Assembly (NCBI GenBank): GCA_045648505.1
Contig: JAZROD010000033.1
Span: forward strand, 1-47,615
Direction: 5' to 3'
DNA length: 47,615 nt
Origin: RGIG8700 sp045648505
Lineage (GTDB): Bacteria > Bacillota > Clostridia > RGIG6154
The position numbers were made by a program, and so were the translations under genes. Under the pieces are notes generated by a model. The model did no database searches. It was given only the letters and a program-made list of their open reading frames with translations, and was not told where the DNA came from. Shown one piece after another: positions 41,774-47,615 of this stretch (the stretch's first letter is position 1; each line of letters begins with the position of its first letter).

Positions 41774-43153
41774 TTATAATGTTACACCATCTTTGAAGAT
41801 TGAAATTTCTTCATAGCCGTGTATTTCATTTTTAGTTTTTTCACCGCTTGCAACAGAAACAACATAATCCATAAGTTCTTCTGTTAACTGGTCCATTGTC
41901 TTGCCTTCAAGAAGCTGACCTGCATTGAAATCAATCCAGTTTGCTTTTTTATCTGCAAGTCTTGAGTTTGTTGAAACCTTAACTGTTGGAACAGGTCCTC
42001 CAACAGGTGTTCCTCTTCCTGTTGTAAAGAGAATAATATGTACCCCTGCAGCCATAAGATTTGTTATTGCAACAATATCATTTCCTGGTCCGTTTAAAAG
42101 TGAAAGACCGTTCTTTGAAAGAATATCGCCATAGTCAAGTACATCAACAACTTCTGAAAGACCGCCCTTCTGCACACAACCAAGTGATTTTTCTTCAAGT
42201 GTTGTAATACCACCTGCTTTGTTTCCCGGTGATGGGTTTTCATAAATAACCTGATTATGTCTTTCATAGTATTCTTTAAAGTTGTTTATAAGTGCAACTG
42301 TTTTATTGAAGATTTCTTCGTCTTTACATCTCTGCATTAAAAGATGCTCTGCACCGAACATTTCAGGAACTTCAGTTAAAACACTGCTTCCTCCCATTGA
42401 AATAATCATATCTGAGAAGCTTCCAACAAGTGGGTTTGCAGTAATACCACTGTATCCGTCAGAGCCACCACATTTAAGACCAACTCTTAATTTGCTTACA
42501 GGAACTTCAACTCTTTCAAAAGTATCAGCATACTTTTTAAGTTCTTCAACTATTTTAATACCTTCCGCAACATCATCTTCCACATCCTGTGCATTTAAGA
42601 ACTTAACTCTTTCATCGTCCCACTCACCGAGAACAGATTTAAAGAGTTCAATGTTGTTGTTTTCACAACCAAGACCAAGAACAAGAACACCTGCGGCATT
42701 TGGATGATTTACCATACCCTTTAAAATTTTCTGTGTTACGCTCTGGTCATCACCAAGCTGTGAACAACCAAATGGATGTGGAAAATATTTTGCACCTGTT
42801 TTTTCTGCAATTGCCTGAGCAATTTTGTTTACGCAACCAACTGTGTTTACAATCCAGATATCATTTCTGATACCAACATCGCCGTTCTTTCTTACATAAC
42901 CCATAAAGGTTTTAACCTTATCTGTCTTGTCTGTTTTAACAAATGACTTTTCGTATGTATATTCAAGAATTGAAGAAAGGTTTGTTTTTGTGTTATGTGT
43001 GTGAACATGGTCACCTTTCTTAATATCTTCTGTTGCGTGACCTATTGGACAACCGTATTTTACAATGTTTTCCCCTGCTTTAATATCGCAGTCTGCATAC
43101 TTGTGTCCTGACTTAAGGTCAATAACGACATTATCAAGCTTATTTATTTTCAT
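41774..43153 (-). CDS. uxaA: Altronate dehydratase
   Basis: A 459-residue enzyme converting D-altronate to 2-keto-3-deoxygluconate. The N-terminal SAF domain (about 10-85, CPIGHATEDIKKGDHVHTHN) is joined to the large catalytic domain with HPFGCSQLGDD, LGLGCENN, LKCGGSDGYSGITANP and the C-terminal FTTGRGTPVGG. The full two-domain length is normal. It overlaps the end of uxaB by 14 bases, implying coupled translation. Mannonate dehydratase (uxuA) is absent, so the operon is aimed at galacturonate. Confidence 0.96.
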   Translation of the reverse strand: MKINKLDNVVIDLKSGHKYADCDIKAGENIVKYGCPIGHATEDIKKGDHVHTHNTKTNLSSILEYTYEKSFVKTDKTDKVKTFMGYVRKNGDVGIRNDIWIVNTVGCVNKIAQAIAEKTGAKYFPHPFGCSQLGDDQSVTQKILKGMVNHPNAAGVLVLGLGCENNNIELFKSVLGEWDDERVKFLNAQDVEDDVAEGIKIVEELKKYADTFERVEVPVSKLRVGLKCGGSDGYSGITANPLVGSFSDMIISMGGSSVLTEVPEMFGAEHLLMQRCKDEEIFNKTVALINNFKEYYERHNQVIYENPSPGNKAGGITTLEEKSLGCVQKGGLSEVVDVLDYGDILSKNGLSLLNGPGNDIVAITNLMAAGVHIILFTTGRGTPVGGPVPTVKVSTNSRLADKKANWIDFNAGQLLEGKTMDQLTEELMDYVVSVASGEKTKNEIHGYEEISIFKDGVTL

Positions 43154-44438
43154 ATTTCATTACCTCTTCATAAAGATGCTCTAAACTCTGTCCCCAGAAT
43201 TTTTCGTTTTTGAGAATTGCCATAACATCATTTTCCTGAATGAATTTAATGATTTCTGCATCATCGCTTGGTGTTCCTTCTTTATAAAACTTAATAAGAT
43301 TATAAAGTGAGAAAATGAGATTTTCAGGCATTTTGTTTTCTCTCTTGATGTATTCTAAAAGTGATGGAAGCACTCTTACTTTGAATTTATCAACAGAGTT
43401 AAGTGAAATTGATGCTAAATAGTGTTTGATGTATGGATTGTTGAATCTTTCCATAACGCCGTCTGCATATTCAACAAGTTCTTCCTTTGGAAGGTCAAGT
43501 GTTGGAATAATTTCTTCGTAAACGCACTTTCTTAAGAATTCAGACATAACTTCGTCTTCCATACAAGATTTAACAGTTTCAAGACCTGATAAAAGCGCAT
43601 AAGGTGTCATAGATGTGTGAGCACCGTTTAAGATTCTTACCTTTCTTGTTCTGTACATATCAAGGTTATCAGTTACGATAACATTAAGATCTGTTTTATC
43701 AAATGGGATTTCATTTAAAATAGCTTTTGGTCCTTCAATAACCCAAAGATGGAAAAGTTCGCTTGTGTTAACCATATTATCTTCATAACCAAGCTCCATA
43801 TCTTCGTCTTTTGGATAACCTGTAACGATTCTGTCAACAAGTGTGTTGCAGAAAATGTTTTCATTTTCTACCCAGTTAACGAATTCTGCACCAAGCTCCC
43901 ACTTTTCTGCATATTTTAAAATGATAGATTTTAATGTTTCACCATTTTTTGAAATAAGTTCGCAAGGAAGGAAAATAAAGCCTTTCATTCCGTTTTTGAA
44001 TCTTCTGTATAAAAGTGCTGTAACCTTTGCAGGGAAAGATACAGGTGGAACATCAGAAAGCTTATCATCTTCGTTATAAGCAATACCTGATTCTGTTGTG
44101 TTTGAAACAACAAATCTGAAGCTTTCAACATCTGCAAGTTTTAAATATTCTTCGTAATCTTCATAAGGATTTACGCATCTTGAAATAACATCAATAATTT
44201 TCTTATCAACTACAGGCTCACCGTTTCTTAATCCTCTCATTACATGAGTATATACACAGTTTTGTTCTTCAAGCTTTTTGCACATTCCCTGAGCAATTGG
44301 CTGAACAACTGCAACTGATGCATCAAAATTCTGTTCTTCATCTAAAATCTGAATCATCCAGTCAACAAAGCCTCTTAAAAAGCCGCCTTCACCGAACTGA
44401 ATAACCTTTTCTGTTCTCAACACTTTTTTAAATTCCAT
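43140..44438 (-). CDS. uxaB: Tagaturonate reductase
   Basis: A 432-residue NADH-dependent reductase of the polyol-specific long-chain dehydrogenase family, converting tagaturonate to altronate. N-terminal IQFGEGGFLRGFVDWMI binds NAD; VSNTTESGIAY, FLPCELISKNGE, NTLVDRIVTGYP and RKVRILNGAHTSM are family motifs, the last including active-site Lys and His/Asn region. GGAGG lies ahead of the ATG. It is the first gene of the uronate operon, with its promoter at 44474-44502. Confidence 0.95.
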   Translation of the reverse strand: MEFKKVLRTEKVIQFGEGGFLRGFVDWMIQILDEEQNFDASVAVVQPIAQGMCKKLEEQNCVYTHVMRGLRNGEPVVDKKIIDVISRCVNPYEDYEEYLKLADVESFRFVVSNTTESGIAYNEDDKLSDVPPVSFPAKVTALLYRRFKNGMKGFIFLPCELISKNGETLKSIILKYAEKWELGAEFVNWVENENIFCNTLVDRIVTGYPKDEDMELGYEDNMVNTSELFHLWVIEGPKAILNEIPFDKTDLNVIVTDNLDMYRTRKVRILNGAHTSMTPYALLSGLETVKSCMEDEVMSEFLRKCVYEEIIPTLDLPKEELVEYADGVMERFNNPYIKHYLASISLNSVDKFKVRVLPSLLEYIKRENKMPENLIFSLYNLIKFYKEGTPSDDAEIIKFIQENDVMAILKNEKFWGQSLEHLYEEVMKYENK

Positions 44439-44473
44439 CTCAAATCCTCCATTTATTAAATTTATTTTACTTT

Positions 44474-44502
44474 ATTATACAACATCTGCCATACAAATTC
44501 AA
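44474..44502 (-). promoter_or_regulatory. Promoter of the uxaBAC-fucosidase operon
   Basis: Minus strand TTGAAT (44502-44497), 17-bp spacer, TATAAT (44479-44474). No clear operator dyad was seen, so the regulator is unknown. Confidence 0.82.
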
Positions 44503-44538
44503 TCATTTTTTAAAAAAACTTGACAAAAACCTGAATTT

Positions 44539-45024
44539 TCAGTCCATATCAAGAATATTTACCACAGAAACCTTCTTTTTTTCTGCATAATCAACTGTAT
44601 TTTTTGTTCCACCTTTGCTTCCGTTGTATACTGCAACAACTTTACAACTTCTGTCCACCATCCACATATTTCTTATCTGGAAGCAGAACCTTGTGTATTT
44701 TTCTGATATAAATATTGAATAATCTGCACTATTCATAATTTCGTGATAATTCATTCTGTCTGCAAGACACCAGGAGCGTTCAAACCCTTCGTATGGCGAA
44801 GCACAGATAAGTTTTATATCAGGATTATTCTTTTTCTCATCAATCACAATCTGCGCTGCCCACATATCAACGCCTCTTGCCATACCCGTTATGAATGTGG
44901 TTATGCCTTCTTCAATGGTATTTTTTATTTCTGTTTTTAATCTTTCTTTTATTTCTTTCTCGTACATCTGCACTTTATCAGGTCTGTGCCCCGTAAAGCA
45001 ACATCTTTTTGCCTTTTGTTCCAT
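44539..45024 (-). CDS. SLOG family protein (YpsA/DUF1273-like)
   Basis: A 161-residue Rossmann-like protein of the SLOG/YpsA group. CCFTGHRPDKV at the N-terminus, FITGMARGVDMWAAQIV and ICASPYEGFERSWCLAD are the typical nucleotide-ligand loops. Families of this type bind nucleotide-derived ligands, and some act in stress or defence signalling; this single-domain form has no effector attached. It begins five bases after the aldo/keto reductase gene ends, so both form an operon. Confidence 0.85.
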   Translation of the reverse strand: MEQKAKRCCFTGHRPDKVQMYEKEIKERLKTEIKNTIEEGITTFITGMARGVDMWAAQIVIDEKKNNPDIKLICASPYEGFERSWCLADRMNYHEIMNSADYSIFISEKYTRFCFQIRNMWMVDRSCKVVAVYNGSKGGTKNTVDYAEKKKVSVVNILDMD

Positions 45025-45028
45025 TTAT

Positions 45029-46018
45029 CTACTCCGCAATTTTGTCTATCTTTTCAAGTTCTTCTGTTGTAAAGTTTGTGTTTTCAAGCATTTTTATATT
45101 TTCTGAAATCTGCTCTGGTTTTGATGCACCTATAAGCACGCTTGTGATTCCTTCTTTATTATATACCCAGGCAAGCGCCATCTGGGCTAAAGTCTGTCCT
45201 CTTTCTTTTGCAATTTCATTAAGTGCTTTTACTTTTTCAATTTTTTCTGCCACCAAATTTTCTTTTAAAAATCTGCCGTCTGTTCTCACTCTGCTATCAT
45301 CAGGAATACCTTTTAAATATCTTTCGGTGAGTAACCCCTGTGCAAGAGGGCTGAATATAATCATTCCCTTTTTCTCCGCAATCACAGTATCAAGTATTCC
45401 GTTTTTCTCAACAGTTCTGTTAAATATTGAATATGAATTCTGATTTATCACAAACGGACATTTAAGCTCTTTAAGAATATCAGAAGCTTTTTTCATAGTT
45501 TCGCCATCATAATTGGAAAGACCCGCATAAAGAGCCTTACCGCTTTTCACTATTCTGTCAAGTGCCCACATCGTTTCTTCAAGTGGTGTTTCTTTATCCA
45601 TTCTGTGATGATAGAAAATATCAACATAATCAATATTCATTCTTTTAAGACTCTGGTCCAAACTTGCAGAAAGATATTTTTTGCTTCCCCCGTCACCATA
45701 AGGACCTGCCCACATATAATAGCCGGCTTTTGTGCTTATTATCATTTCATCACGATATGCTTTCATATCATTATTGAGTATTTTACCGAAATTGATTTCT
45801 GCACTCCCAGCCTCCGGACCATAATTATTGGCAAGGTCAAAATGAGTTATGCCACTGTCAAATGCAGTAAAGCACATTTTCTGCATATTTTTAAAATCTG
45901 CATTATCACCAAAGTTGTGCCAAAGGCCAAGTGAAACTGCAGGAAGTTTAAGTCCGCTTTCTCCGCACTTATTGTACTGCATTTCTTCATATCTTTTTTC
46001 ATTTGCTTTATACTGCAT
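45029..46018 (-). CDS. Aldo/keto reductase
   Basis: A 329-residue NADPH-dependent oxidoreductase with a TIM barrel. The tetrad is visible: Asp and Tyr in HFDLANNYGP, Lys in IISTKAGYY, His in DIFYHHRMD. The C-terminal SVLIGASKPEQISENIK binds the cofactor. It resembles the YghZ / L-glyceraldehyde-3-phosphate reductase subgroup. AGGAGGATG supports the ATG at 46018; a second ATG 12 codons on is possible. It leads a two-gene unit with the SLOG gene. Confidence 0.92.
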   Translation of the reverse strand: MQYKANEKRYEEMQYNKCGESGLKLPAVSLGLWHNFGDNADFKNMQKMCFTAFDSGITHFDLANNYGPEAGSAEINFGKILNNDMKAYRDEMIISTKAGYYMWAGPYGDGGSKKYLSASLDQSLKRMNIDYVDIFYHHRMDKETPLEETMWALDRIVKSGKALYAGLSNYDGETMKKASDILKELKCPFVINQNSYSIFNRTVEKNGILDTVIAEKKGMIIFSPLAQGLLTERYLKGIPDDSRVRTDGRFLKENLVAEKIEKVKALNEIAKERGQTLAQMALAWVYNKEGITSVLIGASKPEQISENIKMLENTNFTTEELEKIDKIAE

Positions 46019-46112
46019 AATTCATCCTCCTATTTTATCAGAGCCTTTTCCTCTGTTATTATAGAGTTACTCCAATACAGCCCTTTTAAACAGACATATT
46101 TTAACATTGTTT

Positions 46113-46142
46113 ATTATACCACACGGCTTTATATATTGGCAA
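46113..46142 (-). promoter_or_regulatory. Promoter of the aldo/keto reductase gene
   Basis: Minus strand TTGCCA (46142-46137), 18-bp spacer, TATAAT (46118-46113). The leader of about 90 bases contains no clear structure. Confidence 0.65.
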
Positions 46143-46144
46143 TA

Positions 46145-46170
46145 AAAAAAACACCCGAAGGTGTTTTTTT
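46145..46170 (-). terminator. Terminator after ftsZ
   Basis: Stem AAAAAAACACC / GGTGTTTTTTT with loop CGAA, symmetrical and T-rich on both strands. Confidence 0.9.
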
Positions 46171-46174
46171 CAGA

Positions 46175-47311
46175 TTATCTTCTTAAGAATGATGGAATGT
46201 TGAATCCGTCATCTTCATCACTTTTCGCTTCTGATTCAGATGAACCGCTCATCTGATCTCTTTCAGCTTTAAGCTGGTCAAAAAGTGTTGTGTTTTTAGT
46301 TGAACCAAAAGTTGGTTTTGCAGGTTCTTCAGGCTTTGAGAAAACAATACCTGATTTTGAATCAAAACCTGTTGCAATAACTGTAATTGCAAGTTCTTCG
46401 CCCATTGTTTCATCAATAGCTGTACCAAAGATGATATTTGCTGAAGGATCAACATGCTGCTGAATGATTTCGTTAGCCTGTCTAACTTCAAGGATACCGA
46501 GGTTTGCACCTGAGATGTTAATAAGAACACCCTTAGCACCATCGATAGTTGTTTCGAGCAATGGACTTGAAATAGCTGCAAGAGCTGCTTCCTCTGCTCT
46601 GTTATCACCTTTAGCAGAACCGATACCCATATGAGCATAGCCTGCATTCTTCATAATCTGTTTAACATCGGCAAAGTCAAGGTTAATAAGACCGTCACCT
46701 GTGATTGTGTCAGAAATACTCTGAACACCCTGTCTTAAAATATCGTTAGCCATACCGAAAGCATCAGTTAAAAGTGTATTCTTCTGAGCGATTTCGAAAA
46801 GCTTATCATTTGGAATTGTGATTAAAGTATCAACATTTGCTTTAAGGTTTTCAATACCTTTAACTGCTTTTTCTGATCTTGGTTTTCCTTCAAAACCGAA
46901 AGGCTTTGTTACAACACCAACAGTTAAGATACCCATTTCTTTAGCAAGACCTGCAACAACAGGAGCTGAACCTGTACCTGTTCCGCCACCCATACCTGCA
47001 GTGATGAATACCATATCTGCGCCTCTTAAAGCCTGACCGATTTCTTCAATGCTTTCTTCAGCTGCTTTACGACCGATTTCAGGGTCTGCGCCTGCGCCAA
47101 GACCTTTGGTAAGTTTTTCACCAATCTGGATTTTAACATCTGCTTCTGATTTTAAAAGTGCCTGTTTATCTGTGTTAATTGCAATAAACTCAACGCCGTT
47201 AAGTCCTGCCTGTACCATTGTGTTAACTGCGTTGTTACCGCCGCCACCACAACCAACAACTTTAATTTGTGTAACATTCGTGCTGCCGTCAAGTGCAAAA
47301 TCAATTGCCAT
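46175..47311 (-). CDS. ftsZ: Cell division protein FtsZ
   Basis: A 378-residue tubulin-like GTPase forming the division ring. The signature GGGTGTGSAP is at 108-117, with VVGCGGGGNNAVNTM at the N-terminus and NTDKQAL after it. A variable linker at about 318-365 leads to the conserved C-terminal peptide DDGFNIPSFLRR, which binds partner proteins such as FtsA and SepF. AGGAGG precedes the ATG at 47311. It has its own promoter (47362-47390) rather than sitting in a visible dcw cluster; no ftsA is between it and the window end. Confidence 0.97.
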   Translation of the reverse strand: MAIDFALDGSTNVTQIKVVGCGGGGNNAVNTMVQAGLNGVEFIAINTDKQALLKSEADVKIQIGEKLTKGLGAGADPEIGRKAAEESIEEIGQALRGADMVFITAGMGGGTGTGSAPVVAGLAKEMGILTVGVVTKPFGFEGKPRSEKAVKGIENLKANVDTLITIPNDKLFEIAQKNTLLTDAFGMANDILRQGVQSISDTITGDGLINLDFADVKQIMKNAGYAHMGIGSAKGDNRAEEAALAAISSPLLETTIDGAKGVLINISGANLGILEVRQANEIIQQHVDPSANIIFGTAIDETMGEELAITVIATGFDSKSGIVFSKPEEPAKPTFGSTKNTTLFDQLKAERDQMSGSSESEAKSDEDDGFNIPSFLRR

Positions 47312-47347
47312 TTTCAATTCCTCCTATGTAAATCTTTTAATTTTCGT

Positions 47348-47359
47348 GGTTAGATAACC
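47348..47359 (-). promoter_or_regulatory. Dyad at the ftsZ transcription start
   Basis: GGTTA-GA-TAACC is a perfect 5-bp dyad two bases past the -10 box, covering the likely start of transcription. It may be an operator; no regulator is known from the window. Confidence 0.35.
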
Positions 47360-47361
47360 AT

Positions 47362-47390
47362 ATTATAATACATAGGCATAAATTTGTAAA
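47362..47390 (-). promoter_or_regulatory. Promoter of ftsZ
   Basis: Minus strand TTTACA (47390-47385), 17-bp spacer, TATAAT (47367-47362). Confidence 0.82.
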
Positions 47391-47470
47391 CCTTTTTTTA
47401 AAAATATTTTTTATTGTGTAAAGCTTTTATACTTAACACCACTTCCCAACCCCTTTATTTTAAAGGCTTT

Positions 47471-47613
47471 GCAGAATCATAACTACCGGCTAAGCCGGTA
47501 GTTTGCTCTGCGACTATAAGTCGCTGTTACTGGCGGGACTGAAAGTCCACCGAATAATCTGCCAGCCGCAAGCGGTTTCAAGCTACCGCTAAAGCGGTTG
47601 GCTTATTTTCTGC
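47471..47613. repeat. Hairpin cluster, MITE-like
   Basis: Five short hairpins follow each other: ACTACCGGC/GCCGGTAGT (47482-47502), GCGACT/AGTCGC (47510-47524), GGACT/AGTCC (47536-47548), CCGC/GCGG (47566-47575) and ACCGCT/AGCGGT (47585-47598). GCAGAA (47471-47476) and TTCTGC (47608-47613) could be terminal inverted repeats. No coding frame is seen. The window ends two bases later, so the true limits are uncertain. Confidence 0.6.
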
Positions 47614-47615
47614 TT

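Noticed and set aside
44539..45024. Anti-phage defence gene based on the SLOG fold
   Set aside because: There is no effector, TIR, nuclease or membrane partner nearby; the neighbour is a metabolic reductase.

Overview
The window reads as a low-GC, spore-forming Firmicute of the class Clostridia, probably a plant-fibre-degrading gut organism. The support is the 3' end of spoIVB at the left edge, AT-rich sequence with strong AGGAGG-type ribosome binding sites, many TTGACA-17-TATAAT promoters, a Clostridia-type housekeeping set (pta-ackA, yceD-rpmF, heterodimeric class I fumarase, der, plsY, gpsA, ftsZ) and genes for galacturonate, fucose and arabinose-linked sugars. No rRNA, tRNA or CRISPR array was seen. 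Every assignment comes from reading motifs; no database search was run.

Layout. 1-3500 is an accessory patch directly behind spoIVB. It holds a serine beta-lactamase-like hydrolase, a displaced spoIVB tail fragment, a GNAT acetyltransferase with a premature stop, and an AraC-GyrI regulator. Near-identical terminator hairpins separate the genes, and the patch ends in a non-coding stretch with direct and inverted repeats resembling an element end. 3516-7932 is a cell-envelope and proteolysis run: an atypical response regulator, a membrane HtrA protease, a secreted cell-wall amidase and a cytoplasmic subtilase. 7954-13413 carries a phosphoesterase, endonuclease III, the RarA ATPase, a MATE exporter and TmcAL. 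13465-18649 is central metabolism and translation: pta-ackA, yceD-rpmF and fumarase alpha/beta. A complete IS3-family element (18654-20005) lies between fumarase and a GH127-like glycosidase, which follows an AraC regulator with a dead receiver domain.

23144-28894 is guaB and the DUF512-der-plsY-gpsA operon, followed by a membrane-anchored polysaccharide deacetylase-like protein. Around 30.2-30.5 kb is a striking non-coding mosaic of short hairpins joined by the heptamer ATATCGA. 30495-36807 contains an MFS transporter, a ROK-like protein with nagA (amino-sugar use), a second MATE exporter and a YitT protein. 36905-39086 is a CofE-like ligase divergent from a LysR regulator. 39105-44438 is a four-gene operon uxaB-uxaA-uxaC-fucosidase for hexuronate and fucoside breakdown. 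The right end has a SLOG protein, an aldo/keto reductase, ftsZ, and a second cluster of hairpins of MITE-like appearance cut close to the window edge.

No complete, clearly new defence or biosynthetic system is visible. The most unusual items are the spoIVB-tail duplication with cassette-like linkers at the left end, the ATATCGA hairpin mosaic, the hairpin cluster at the right edge, two regulators with degenerate receiver domains, and an orphan CofE-like gene with its own LysR regulator.
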